The notes beneath the pieces were generated by a model. It did not search any database, was not told the DNA's origin, and was given only the letters and a program-made list of their open reading frames with translations. From Acholoe squamosa (lineage: Eukaryota > Annelida > Polychaeta > Phyllodocida > Polynoidae), in NCBI GenBank assembly GCA_949317995.1, contig OX439037.1:17472324-17536323 (forward strand): a stretch of 64,000 nucleotides of DNA, read 5' to 3'. Position numbers and translations under genes: made by a program. The first letter of the stretch is position 1. Each line of letters opens with the position of its first letter. Below, one piece after another: positions 9,928-19,486 of the stretch.

Positions 9928-10481
9928 CCTGTTAACACAACGAGTGTGTTGTCCTGTACTGTGTACTGTTATATGTTGTAACCTAGTTCAATGTATATTT
10001 GAGCCGGTCAAGAGTCTCTGGAAAAGGTCCTATGACAATGAACCCATGGTTTTGGACGGATAATCCGGTGGATATGCTTATGCTATCCATAAACTCCAGA
10101 ATACCTAGCGAATTGTCATAGTCGAACCCTGAGTACGGACGGACGACCGATCGGGTATTGTATTGTTTTTATGTAAGGGCGCGTGACCTAATTAAGGGCA
10201 CGCGGGAAAGTTGTTGACCCATTTTCGAATGGTCACGTGAGGCGCCGGTTTGATCATGCGCAGCGATTCAAGTTCGAGTATCCCGCCATATTGTCTTATT
10301 CCTGCGAAGGAAGAAGACGTGGCCGAGGGTGGTCTTGCTCTTGTTGGAGTCTGATAGCCCGTGACAGCCATATTCCGAGGTGTGCCCTCGTTAAAAGGCA
10401 CCCGCCTTTCACTGGGTAAGCAGTACTCACTGCTTATCCGGTGGATTGGGATATTTTATCCCCGAACAGCCACTTCTGTCG
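9928..10481 (+). promoter_or_regulatory. pol-ORF3 spacer with promoter-like motifs
   Basis: A 0.55-kb non-coding spacer. Between about 10190 and 10300 it is locally GC- and CpG-rich and holds CACGTG (10234-10239), a CATGCGCAG (10255-10263, similar to NRF1 sites) and CCGCCATATTG (10283-10293, similar to YY1 sites). Such motifs are typical of TATA-less initiator promoters. The corresponding spacer of gypsy B also holds a CGCCATATTGG (27152-27162, minus strand) about 180 bases before its ORF3 ATG. An internal promoter for ORF3 is an inference; splicing from the LTR transcript is the alternative. Confidence 0.4.
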
Positions 10482-13400
10482 ATGGCAGAAGAGGCCGTCC
10501 GTCTTGGCGGCGGTGCCGGTGCCAGCACCCCGCCAGAGTATGGAAGTGGTTCTCCCAAGAGTCCCACTTATACATACGACGATCAGCAATACGATGCTGA
10601 TTGTGATCAAATGGATCAACAAATGAATGTTGATCAGTACTTCTCTGGAGTAGACGATAGCGACGTAGAATCGTTCTACGACGCATCCGACAACTCCAGA
10701 CAAGTTAGTCCTGAACGCCGAGGCGTTCAACAACAAATTGATGTAGGTGAGCCTTATGTAGCCCCTCCATCCGAAGGTTTGAGTGGAGAACCGGCAGGAG
10801 CCCAGTCTCTTGACAGGGCTCTGATGCCACCTCCCCCTCAACTGCCGCCCCGTCTTGGTGGGAGTACCTCATTCGGTGCTTCGGGACCTGCTTCTCCGGT
10901 TGACAGGCCAATGCACCTAGAGCTGCCCTTCCCAGACAGTCCCGAATGGCATGATGTAGCCGGTCCATATGACGGACGGATGTTAGCAATTTCCGAGGAA
11001 ATGCTGATACCCACCTGTTATGGGACGCCCAGAGAGGTTGACGAGCGTGTTGTCAACGCAATCTGGGAATGTGCTCATCCGCAGTGGGCTAATACCTTTC
11101 CGGAGTCCTGGTTGATGGATTACCATCAGATGGCCAAAGGATTGGTAGTCCACTTATGGTTTCGTAAAGCCGTCTGGGACGCAGAAATGGCTTTCCGAAG
11201 GAATACCTCTTATAGGCCTTCCTATGTGTCTGACAAAACGGGTTACACCGGTGTCAAGGCAGATGAGGTCTCTAGATACATAGACAGAGACCAGATCCTA
11301 CTGTTAAGCACAGCGGATGAGTATGAAGCAGCAGGTAACGCTGTTGTGGATTACTGTCCAGGGGTCCCTATTACGTCTCAAACCATTGAGGCAGAAGAGG
11401 CCCGTATTGGTGTGTCTCCACTAGACAGACTCGGGGTAATACAAGACCTCGTAGTACGTCTATTGGAGAGACAGTATGCACTGGCGCATCCGGAGTTAGT
11501 ACCCGGACCCGCACCCGTGCAAGTAACAGCCAAGATGGCCGATCGGATGGACCGTCTCATGTCTCCTGCTGAAGCTCCCACCTTGGGAGGCGCAGCAGTA
11601 GTACCTGAGAAGGCCCTACCTGATGCAGATGTTTCCCTTAAAACTGCTCAGTCTACCCCTACGAAGACTGAGCAAGTAAAGGAGAAAGCAGCTGGTGGAA
11701 AGGGTAAAACAACCCCCACCAAAGGTAAGGGTAAAGGGAAGCGGTCAGGAACCGAACCCTCTACCAGCACGAGTGTGGACGACAATACCCGAACCCGTCG
11801 GGTGTCTCCACGCTCGGCCAATAAGAAGGGCGCTAAGGCTTCGGATGTCTCCGGCAACGAGACGGACGCATCCGAGCCTGGCACTTCTACTAACGGCAGA
11901 TCCCGCAGGAGGAATAAGAAGAAGGTTGACCAACGCAAACCTGAACCTATCGAGGTAGACGTTAAAGCTGATAATACAGAAGCTGAACCGGCTGTCCCAA
12001 CCGTAAAAGTTGAGCTCGGTGTGCCAATCGTCAAGCTACACGACGTAATGGCCGATTTGAGTGGAGACGCTCAAGATGCTGCAGCCCAGGTCCTCGCGGG
12101 TCAACAACCCGTTGTGCAACCTGTGGATGTACCATCCGACCCGGAGGGAGAGGAGCCGGTTGACCCAGTTGTGGATGTCACTCCGACTGACGAGCAAGAG
12201 GCTGCTATCTGGGCTAACGCCAATAGCAACTTTGCCGACTTCATTCCTCTACACAGGGGACACCTGAAGGGGAGTAAATCCGTATGGAGACTGCCCCCTC
12301 GGATCACCTGTGAGAGGCAGGAAGATATGGAGGAGTGGCTTCGCAAGAAGCTCTCTGATAGAAAGCCGGCCAATATGTACTGGATCTATTGGGAATTCGT
12401 TAAGAATTCGCCCAATGGTCTGTACAATTATGACCAGAAGGGCAAGCTCAAGTTTGCTCTAGATGAGTACTACGGGGAGGATCGTAAGGATTGTCCCTTC
12501 CAACGTTGTACTCAAAGTGAGGGTGAGGTTGAATTCTTCATCGAGAAAGACGCGTTCCTTCGTCATCTCGTGGAGGTTCATATGCACCAGAGGCCGGAAT
12601 ATGTCTGCGACCGAGAGGTTGGCAAGAAATGTGCTAAATGCACAGGATGTGTCACCCCCCGACGCGGAGACATGGTCCGGCACTATGTGACTTCGCATGG
12701 AGAGGGCCTGGAGGCAGCCATAGATCGGGTGATGAAAATTCACTCCGAACTCTATGGCAACCTTAGGGGCCTCAATGCAGAGAAGTTGGCTTCCCTCACA
12801 CCGAGTACGAAGCAGTTTGCGCCTACGGTTCCTGGTACTAACCAGAAACTAAAGGCTCGGTTTGCCCAGACTCCCGGGTCCGGCAAACTAGAGTACGCTC
12901 AGGAGGAGTACGATCTGTTAAACGAATGGAGAAGCAACAAGGCCCGCCGTCGTGGTGGGGCTTATGTAACTCCATCCGGAGAACAGGTCCGAAGCCGCAG
13001 GGATTACCGCCAGGGACCCTCTGTAGCAGATAGGAAGAGACAGGCGTCTGAATCTCCAAGCCGAGCCAGGTCACCACTGGAGGCGCTGGAGAGACAGACA
13101 AATGGGGGAAGGAAGAAGCCACATCTTCCATCTCCTACTGGAACTCCTTCCCATTATGGGCGAGCACCAACTCCACGAGGTGCACAGAACCCGACATTCT
13201 TTGGTGTCAGTGGACCGAGTGGCCAGTCCGCCCGGAAACACGCGCCTTTGAATGTCAAAGACCCGAAGCAGTACCCTGCTATAGGCCCACCCGGACCAGA
13301 GATGCAAATCTTTGATCAGTACGGGAGGGTCAAGCAGGAACTGCCGACAGTAGGAGGTCAAGCTCCCCGACCTACAATGAGTGCTGTGGTGAGACAACGT

Positions 13401-14159
13401 CCACCCGCACCATTGTTGACGGCCAAAGACCTTAGAAGGGAATTGTCACGGTTGCCCCTGGTTCAGGGATTACCAACTCAAGGCCCTTCTTCGACCACTG
13501 CTAGTGCGGTTACTACTGCGGTTGCTTCTTCGCGCACGCAGGTAGCTGTCACTGCGAGTGGGTCTGGAGCACAGCCGAAGCCTCAGGGTCAGGTACCCCC
13601 ACCTGGTGCTGTGGTTCATCGGCCTAAGCTGATCCAGACAGTGGAGACCTTCTTCAAGAAGGAGGACAAATTGTCTTGCAATATCCAGAGCAAACAATTT
13701 GAGACGCTACAGCACCATCTGGAAAACCTCCACCTGGACATGTATCGTCGGACCGTGTCGAGCACTCTCCAGTGTATTGACGCGATCCAGAAGTCAGAGA
13801 TCAACCGAATCTCGACTCAGATCAAAGCGGATGTTGCCAAAGATAAGCAGGAAGCTGCTAATCTGCGGCAGGAGGCCCTATCCGAGAAGGAAACAGCTTC
13901 TCAGATGCTCGACCTAGAACGAGCAACGAACATGAAGAACCAGCAAAAGTTCTTCAAGGTCTTCGGAGTTATCATGGATAACTGGGACGGTACACCTGAG
14001 CATGCTTTGAAGCTGTTCGAAGCACGCCAAAAGGTGAAACTTACACCTGCTGTCCCCGCATTGGCACCTACGGATGGAACTGGTATGAACCCCCCTGTTC
14101 AGCCACTGGCTCAACAACCGGGTCCAAACCAGCCACCCGAGGAGAACATGGAACAGTAA
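10482..14159 (+). CDS. Gypsy A ORF3: zinc-finger/coiled-coil protein of unknown function
   Basis: The open frame runs from 10446 (1,237 aa). The Met at 10482 (giving 1,225 aa) is preferred because it begins MAEEA, like the MAQG start in gypsy B. Residues below are numbered from 10446. Acidic N-terminus; a conserved domain at about 162-265 with FPESWLMDYHQMAKGL; basic Ser/Thr/Lys-rich linker (about 390-510); a Trp-rich segment (about 625-670); two C2H2-like fingers, C-x4-C-x18-H-x4-H at about 683-712 and CAKCTGC...H-x4-H at about 725-745; a Pro/Gly-rich disordered region; and a C-terminal coiled coil (about 1069-1183) ending DNWDG. There is no signal peptide or membrane segment, so it is not an envelope gene. 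Pieces of the N-terminal domain and coiled coil recur downstream of pol in gypsy B and probably C. I do not recognise the family. Confidence 0.85.
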   Translation: MAEEAVRLGGGAGASTPPEYGSGSPKSPTYTYDDQQYDADCDQMDQQMNVDQYFSGVDDSDVESFYDASDNSRQVSPERRGVQQQIDVGEPYVAPPSEGLSGEPAGAQSLDRALMPPPPQLPPRLGGSTSFGASGPASPVDRPMHLELPFPDSPEWHDVAGPYDGRMLAISEEMLIPTCYGTPREVDERVVNAIWECAHPQWANTFPESWLMDYHQMAKGLVVHLWFRKAVWDAEMAFRRNTSYRPSYVSDKTGYTGVKADEVSRYIDRDQILLLSTADEYEAAGNAVVDYCPGVPITSQTIEAEEARIGVSPLDRLGVIQDLVVRLLERQYALAHPELVPGPAPVQVTAKMADRMDRLMSPAEAPTLGGAAVVPEKALPDADVSLKTAQSTPTKTEQVKEKAAGGKGKTTPTKGKGKGKRSGTEPSTSTSVDDNTRTRRVSPRSANKKGAKASDVSGNETDASEPGTSTNGRSRRRNKKKVDQRKPEPIEVDVKADNTEAEPAVPTVKVELGVPIVKLHDVMADLSGDAQDAAAQVLAGQQPVVQPVDVPSDPEGEEPVDPVVDVTPTDEQEAAIWANANSNFADFIPLHRGHLKGSKSVWRLPPRITCERQEDMEEWLRKKLSDRKPANMYWIYWEFVKNSPNGLYNYDQKGKLKFALDEYYGEDRKDCPFQRCTQSEGEVEFFIEKDAFLRHLVEVHMHQRPEYVCDREVGKKCAKCTGCVTPRRGDMVRHYVTSHGEGLEAAIDRVMKIHSELYGNLRGLNAEKLASLTPSTKQFAPTVPGTNQKLKARFAQTPGSGKLEYAQEEYDLLNEWRSNKARRRGGAYVTPSGEQVRSRRDYRQGPSVADRKRQASESPSRARSPLEALERQTNGGRKKPHLPSPTGTPSHYGRAPTPRGAQNPTFFGVSGPSGQSARKHAPLNVKDPKQYPAIGPPGPEMQIFDQYGRVKQELPTVGGQAPRPTMSAVVRQRPPAPLLTAKDLRRELSRLPLVQGLPTQGPSSTTASAVTTAVASSRTQVAVTASGSGAQPKPQGQVPPPGAVVHRPKLIQTVETFFKKEDKLSCNIQSKQFETLQHHLENLHLDMYRRTVSSTLQCIDAIQKSEINRISTQIKADVAKDKQEAANLRQEALSEKETASQMLDLERATNMKNQQKFFKVFGVIMDNWDGTPEHALKLFEARQKVKLTPAVPALAPTDGTGMNPPVQPLAQQPGPNQPPEENMEQ

Positions 14160-15470
14160 AAAACTGTTGCATGAAGATCGGACATAATTGTGTGTCCCGG
14201 GGTTCTATTACCCATGCATTGTTGGATAAGAAACCATTTTTTTATCCAACCCGTATTGATTCGGGTACCAAACTGTACCCTAATCCGGAAACTGAAAACA
14301 GAAGGAGAAAACAAACAAGTCACTCTGGAGGAGGAGTACGAATGCTGTAAACACCATAATTGTACTGTGCCACAATGTAATGACTGTGCCTATTATAAAA
14401 TCATGGACAATTTACACTAATATGGACTTTTGAACTACAAACCGGATTTACTACTACACCACTACTATTTGTGAGCTAGCACTACAGGCATCAGGGTTTA
14501 GCTACGCCCATAGAGTCCATCAACAGTCTACAACTGGATCTACTATAACCTCCAGTTAGCTAGCACTACAGGCATCAGGGTTTAGCTACACCCACCAACA
14601 AGTTTTACTATAGCACTTCAGGCATCAGGGTTCAGCTCGCCCATACCAAGCCATCAGCAGCATCCGACTCCTGTTACATCCTCCAATCATGAAAACAAGT
14701 AACTTTGTTGATATTATTATATTGTATGTAAAATTGTATTTATAACTATATAATATCTTTTATAAAGATATATTATTATATAAGGGTACCTATAAATATA
14801 CTGGATCTGCGAATCCTAAAAGTTATTTAAGGTAATCCTAGACCTATAACTGTCTATATAGGTCATTCCTGGTCTCAATATATTAAGAGACTATAATTCT
14901 TCTGTAACTTGTAAATATAAAACACTAAGGTATAAACTGAGCTGCGTCTCAAAAGTATAAATATTTTTCTATAAAATAAGAGAAGGTCCAACGGATTTCT
15001 CTAAACTTAGTATTGTATTACTCAGGTTAATACCTAATTGTGTTCATATAGTATCAGATTAATTGTCCATATCTGATCATTAATATTTAATTCACTCTGT
15101 AAAGTAGACAGAGCTGTTAATTTAAAAAGTCGAAAATTTTTTTTCCGGGTTCAAATAACCATAATACGATCATTGTTAACAACCACCGGTCCTTTTCAGG
15201 ACCCTACTGTTGTCAAAACGTTACTATAAATCTGTGATAATTGTATATTTATCATTTATGGTTGTTATAAGCTAGTGATGGAAATAACATGAACGACACT
15301 CGATGCTATTATTGTATAATTTTTCAGAAATAGGATAGTCTTATACTATAGCCTATTTCACATCGAGCAAGTGTAATCAATACCCCTTTTTAGTATTGTA
15401 AACAATCACTTACTAGGTTATTAATACACTGCGGTTTAATTACCCCCAAGTTATTGTCTAAGGGGGGCAG
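14160..15470 (+). other. Gypsy A 3' untranslated region and polypurine tract
   Basis: No convincing gene. A 76-residue Cys/His-containing frame (14190-14420) is open but has no other support. Three copies of a roughly 35-base repeat lie at 14475-14643. The rest is AT-rich. The polypurine tract AGGGGGGCAG (15461-15470) directly precedes the 3' LTR. Confidence 0.6.
14475..14643 (+). repeat. Three short direct repeats in gypsy A 3' region
   Basis: Copies at 14475-14510, 14559-14594 and 14611-14643 share the core TAGCACTWCAGGCATCAGGG followed by TTYAGCT and CCCA. Spacing is 84 and about 52 bases. Their conservation inside a young element suggests a role in the RNA, such as packaging, export or 3' processing, but no function can be read from the sequence. 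Confidence 0.7.
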
Positions 15471-15888
15471 TGTAGGGGTATGGTATTTTACACTTTAACG
15501 TTCATGCACCCGTGAGACTCAGACCTAGGTCCTTCGGGTGTGGTGGGGGAATCCGGATGGCAGGTGGCAGCACCTGCCTCTGGGTTCGTATCCACTACAC
15601 CAGGGGGCCTACCACTCGTCCGCCACACGTCACGTGGCCGGTCTGAGTTTCGCGGGCTTTTCCCCTATATAAGGCTGGTCCTAGCCCTAGGTTCCTCAGT
15701 AGTGGTTTACCCACTGCTCAACCAGGTTGTTACCCGAAAGGGTAACCGAATGCACTAGCAGCATGTAGTCCTCTGAGGCTGTGATCGTATGTAACGCAAG
15801 CTCTGAAATAAAAGCTCGGTTGCCTACCCGGAAACTTTTCTCTCTCTTCGTTATGATTTAATCTAACTTAACGAGACGAACCACTACA
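15471..15888 (+). repeat. 3' LTR of gypsy A
   Basis: 418 bp, read as identical to the 5' LTR over its whole length, with the same TATA and AATAAA signals. It is followed by TGAG (15889-15892), the target duplication. Confidence 0.93.
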
Positions 15889-16017
15889 TGAGTATGAATT
15901 CAGAAATGTGATGCAGAGCCCATTTCAAAAGAGAAGATTAAAATAACACATGGTCTTAGTAAGTGATACAATTGTTAAATAATGTAAATTTGTCAAATAA
16001 TTCTGGGCACGAAAGGG

Positions 16018-16474
16018 TTAAAAAAACGTTTTTTTAACCTGATATAAAAACGTCAAAATAACGTTTTTTTGAGTACATGTAAAAACGTTATTTTGACGTT
16101 GAAAAAAAACATTTTGCAAACTTAGGAACCAAAATAAAACGTTTTCTTGACGTCAAAAAAACGTTTTTCTGCCAACTGGGTTACCTGCTAATTTGGCAAC
16201 TGAGTGTCCTATTGTACTTAAAAGGGGAACGGCACTTTTCAGTAAACCTCCTATTAATGAACCCAGTCTGTGCTCTCTTTGCCTATCCCGTCCTCCTTAG
16301 GCTGGTAGCAGTCCATGTCCAAACTGTGATTTTTTGTACTAATGGAGTTACTGACCCTTGGGGGCCAGGTAAGGGGGGGGGGGGGTTCTTTTGGTAATTG
16401 GCGAATCATTCAGAGTTCAAAATCAAATATTTCTGGATTGGCTGGGTCAATTTGAACCAATTAAAGTTTATTAA
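16018..16474. repeat. AACGTT-rich repeat fragment and non-coding spacer
   Basis: 16022-16196 is built from repeated AAAACGTT/GACGTC blocks and ends in GCCAACTGGGTTA. A similar block (17193-17342) ends GCCAAGTGGGA. The ends resemble the inverted-repeat termini (TACCCAGTCAACA type) of the small MITE at 60581-60671, so these may be fragments of related non-autonomous DNA transposons. 16197-16474 contains a run of G but no gene I can support. Confidence 0.45.
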
Positions 16475-17188
16475 CCTTTTTGTGCCCAGAATTATTTGAA
16501 GTTTTTACACTATTGCACAATTGTATCACGTTGTTGATAAGACCATGTGTTACTTTGATCTTCTCCTCTGATATGGGCTCTGCAGTACATTTCCCCAATA
16601 CTCATAACCCAGTGAACAATGCTGAAGACTTTCTGTTAAGGGCAGGGTATTTCTGGTCAGGTCTGGTAACCATAGTTACCAAAACCTTCCATTTGTTGTT
16701 ATTTTCTAGTATATGGTCTCTCTTGTGCTATATAATCATAAATTATAGCCATAATCCCTACAATCCTGAGAGCTTAGAGAAGCAAATTCTTCCTGCATGG
16801 GTACTGCATGCCAATTAGGGAACATAATGTGTTAGTAACACTGCATGGCATATCATTACTGATATTATCAGTTGTTGTACAATCTAATGGGAGTGTGGGA
16901 AATTGTGTGTGTATGACCCATCATCATTTTGGTAATATGTCAGATGTTAGCTCCATGGATAAATCACAAAAAAATGACAGCTCACTTTCAGTTTTTGATT
17001 TCCTGTGCCTGGTATAATAAAAATATAGCCAAATGGATGGTTGTATCTTAACTAGGAAGTCATAAGCATTCCAAAGAGGGTCTAACTTTGCAGATTGGAC
17101 CAGTAGAAGTTTCTGGGTGAAAATGCCATTCAATAAACATGCATTTCAGCCCAAACCGCGCTTAAATGCGCGCTTGGGCACCTAGGGG
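16475..17188 (+). mobile_element. piggyBac-like MITE copy 2, complete
   Basis: 714 bp between TTAA at 16471-16474 and 17189-17192. It begins CCTTTTTGTGCCCAGAATTA and ends CGCGCTTGGGCACCTAGGGG. It aligns over its length with copy 1 in opposite orientation and with 32745-33350. No coding capacity. Confidence 0.75.
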
Positions 17189-17192
17189 TTAA

Positions 17193-17342
17193 CGTAAAAG
17201 AAACGTAAATAAAAACGTTTTTATTTGGTTGAAAATTGGTTGAAAAACGTTTAAAAACGTCAAAATAACGTTGTTTAAAAACGTTTTTTATCCAAATCAA
17301 ATAAAAACGTTTGCAAACGTTAAAAACACGTTTTTTGCCAAG
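17193..17342. repeat. AACGTT-rich repeat block
   Basis: A second block of alternating AAAACGTTTTT and related units, abutting the TTAA of MITE copy 2 on the left and Polinton coding sequence on the right. It appears to be the same repeat type as 16022-16196. Confidence 0.5.
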
Positions 17343-17517
17343 TGGGAAGTCTTTGCTCTCTACAGGTGGAGTTTTGGGTGATGTAGCAGGAAAAAATCTA
17401 AAGAAAAGGGTAGTGAGGAGAAGCAAAGCATCAAGACAGCATTTACTCAAGAGGGCTGCTGTTTCAGCTAAAGGGTACATAAGAGGTGGATCTGGACCTA
17501 CTCCAGCCAAACGATGA
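17311..17517 (+). pseudogene. Polinton minor capsid-like basic protein, 5'-truncated
   Basis: The frame gives 68 residues, of which about the last 57 (from GKSLLSTGG) look like the Ala/Lys/Arg-rich minor capsid or core proteins of Polintons, which have a GK-LL-TGV-DV pattern followed by a highly basic helix. The first residues come from the adjoining AACGTT repeat, so the original start is missing. It is immediately followed by the major capsid gene, the usual neighbour. Confidence 0.5.
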
Positions 17518-17582
17518 GCAACCAGCAAACGTGGAGGACGTAAGAGGCAACAAAGAAGACGAGGAAAAACTTTGTTCTAGTT

Positions 17583-18681
17583 ATGAGTTCCCTTCATCCC
17601 AAGGGTCAGGTATGTGCTGTAGGGGAACTAGACCTACATGCCTTACCTGTCACTCAAAAGGACATCATCAGAAGTCAGGCGGTAACCAAAACTACCAACA
17701 ATGCACTCACTCCACCCACTGAACCATTTGACCTCACCTTCGAAGGCACCAACTTGTACACAGACCTGGAACTGGAAGCCGTGGTGAATGATGGAACCAC
17801 TCACCTGGCCGACGAGATACAAGGGGCACCGGTCAACAATTTGGCAAATGCTCTCTTTGCCTCCTGTAAACTTCTCATCAACGGGGAGAAGGTGACCAGC
17901 AACAACGAAGACTACGCCCTTAAGGCACACATTTTGGACTCTCTGTGTTCCAACAAAGAAGACAAAAAAACTCACATGAAAGCTTGTCAAAAGTACATGA
18001 AAGACACCAGTGGTCACATGGAAGTTCGAGGGCCTAACAACGCAGGATGGACGGCTCAAAGAACAGAGTTTTCCTCTCTCGACAAGCAGGCCTTAGCTAT
18101 GAGGCCACACCTGGATTTAATCAAGCAGTGCAAGGTGCCACTCCTCACTGTGAAATCAAGTTCACCTTTGAGAAGAACCAGCCCAACTTCTATATGATGC
18201 AAGCAGCCAATCAAAACTACTGGATCAAAATCACCAGAAGAGTGTCAACAACGAGGTGGCGGAAACTCATGCTTTAAGTGTGAGGAGTGCAGAAACTCAA
18301 CCGGACACTTCTCAAATCTCCAAAAGAATAGTCCTGTGTATGATTAATGAAACAGCGGCTGCTGGGACTAAAACATAAAATCCCTTCAACTGCAAACACT
18401 TCAACGTGAAGGAAATTTGCATAACGTATGACGACCAAAAGTTTGAATTGAAAACTGACTTGGAGACCGGCAACTGCATAAGAGCCTACAGTCAAATGTT
18501 CAGAGACAGCAGACTTTTAGCTCTGGGTCAAGACTGTGGAATAACTCTAGAAGAGTTCAAGGAGTTCATTTTTCGAACTTACCCCAGACAGAGCACCTGA
18601 AGATGGTCGTATCAACCTGATCAAGCTAGGCAACGTTCAACTTACGGCCGACTGTCTTCCTGTCACAGACTACCTAATGAA
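17583..18681 (+). pseudogene. Polinton major capsid protein, frameshifted
   Basis: The first frame (17583-18050) begins MSSLHPKGQV and contains segments typical of the double-jelly-roll capsid protein of Polintons (often annotated as F54H12.2-like): an ELDL start region, NNLANALFASCKLLINGEKV, and a KDTSGHME block. The match continues in a second frame (about 18050-18277, with the FYMMQAANQNYWIKI segment) and a third (about 18370-18600, with NCIRAYSQMF). A final shift near 18600 leads to a C-terminal INLIKLGN segment. At least three frame changes disrupt it, so no intact capsid protein is encoded. The order capsid then protease is as expected for the element. Confidence 0.72.
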
Positions 18682-18689
18682 CTAAGAGA

Positions 18690-19130
18690 ATGAAGACCTC
18701 AGACATAACTGCAGTACTTGCCAACCATCCGCACACCAAGTGCTTCTACGTGGAAACATTTGCCAGTGACCAATGTCCTAAAAAACCAACTCCATCTACA
18801 TGTTTTGTTAGTAACACTCACCCAAGTTCTAAACCTGGACAACACTGGTTGGCACTTTATGTATCACCCAAAGGGAATGTGTACTACTTTGACCCTTACG
18901 GATGGCCTCCATTAACTATATATCATGAGAGGTTCATGCAAAAGTCGTCAGACGGTCGCGGAACATTAAAAAAACAAGTACAAAACTTATATGCAAAAAC
19001 GTGTAGAGCACACTGCATTAACTTTCTGATAGAAACATGTCGGACCAAGGACCCACACCACACAGTGGAAACATTTTCTCAGCTGCCATTCAATTTACTG
19101 GACAAAATGGTAAGCCAGTGGTTGAGGTGA
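18690..19130 (+). CDS. Polinton adenain-like cysteine protease
   Basis: 146 residues, open from ATG to stop. In intact elements this enzyme matures capsid proteins. The fold signature of adenovirus-type proteases is visible: GQHWLALYV with His52, a YYFDPYG segment with Asp68, Gln near 96-98, and CRAHCINFL with Cys109 as the likely nucleophile. Its length is a little short for the family, and the region after Cys109 looks divergent. It starts nine bases after the end of the capsid pseudogene. The reading frame and catalytic positions appear intact although neighbouring genes are broken. Confidence 0.72.
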   Translation: MKTSDITAVLANHPHTKCFYVETFASDQCPKKPTPSTCFVSNTHPSSKPGQHWLALYVSPKGNVYYFDPYGWPPLTIYHERFMQKSSDGRGTLKKQVQNLYAKTCRAHCINFLIETCRTKDPHHTVETFSQLPFNLLDKMVSQWLR

Positions 19131-19327
19131 CAAGAGAAGAAGAGGACATGGATATTCAAATGAGTCCAGAAGAGGTGGAAGTGCACAGAGACGCAAGTAA
19201 CCTGTTGGTAAGGGGCAGAGTCAAAGGTGAATTGGACATGATAGATGGTCTTCAGAGCACAGCAGAAGTGATAGACAAAGTTCTGTCCATGATGGGGGAG
19301 TTAATGGACTCGAGGAAAGCAGCATAG
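19037..19327 (+). CDS. Overlapping acidic small ORF, Polinton 3' end
   Basis: A 96-residue frame overlaps the protease C-terminus by 94 bases in another frame. It is acidic (EEEDMDIQM) with a helical C-terminus. I do not recognise it. It may be a small element gene, or a frame that is open by chance. An AATAAA at 19487-19492 follows and could end the capsid-region transcript. Confidence 0.35.
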   Translation: MSDQGPTPHSGNIFSAAIQFTGQNGKPVVEVTREEEDMDIQMSPEEVEVHRDASNLLVRGRVKGELDMIDGLQSTAEVIDKVLSMMGELMDSRKAA

Positions 19328-19486
19328 GAAGGACTGCCCTGAAGGATTTAATGGAGAGAATCCCAGCGTTAGAGGATCGTAGCCAAAGTCCAACTCCAGC
19401 TAAGCCTGGGTGCAGTTGGTACTGCAACAAGAATTCATTTTCCATATAGTCATCATGCCATGCACACACCATGTACTTAAAGTGTT

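Larger units (their letters stand above)
2493..15888 (+). mobile_element. Gypsy A: full-length Ty3/gypsy LTR retrotransposon with third ORF
   Basis: The 13,396-bp element has 418-bp LTRs (TG...CA) that look identical by eye. A 4-bp target duplication TGAG lies at 2489-2492 and 15889-15892. A tRNA-His-type primer site follows the 5' LTR and a purine run precedes the 3' LTR. Internal order is gag (2954-5695), pol (5668-9927: protease, RT, RNase H, integrase), a non-coding spacer, and ORF3 (10482-14159), then a 1.3-kb 3' region. All three long frames are open. Identical LTRs, intact ORFs and a clean target duplication point to a recent, possibly still active, insertion. It sits inside a TTAA-type MITE, which sits inside a Polinton. 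Confidence 0.93.
1908..16017 (-). mobile_element. piggyBac-like MITE copy 1, split by gypsy A
   Basis: One end starts CCCTTAGATGCCCAAGCGCG after TTAA (1904-1907). The other ends GGGCACGAAAGGG before TTAA (16018-16021). Removing gypsy A (2493-15888) and one copy of its 4-bp target duplication leaves about 710 bp, almost the same as the uninterrupted copy at 16475-17188, and the two align along their lengths in opposite orientation. TTAA target sites and CCYTT-type termini are features of piggyBac elements. It has no coding capacity, so it is non-autonomous. Confidence 0.75.

Noticed and set aside
10482..14159. Interpretation of ORF3 as an envelope gene
   Set aside because: No signal peptide, fusion peptide or membrane segment is visible; fingers and a coiled coil point elsewhere.
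14190..14420. 76-residue Cys/His-containing frame after ORF3
   Set aside because: Short, no recognisable domain, and no counterpart found in gypsy B or C.
16212..16397. 61-residue frame ending in a Gly run as the C-terminus of the interrupted Polinton protein
   Set aside because: The similarity was too weak and the Gly run comes from a poly-G tract.
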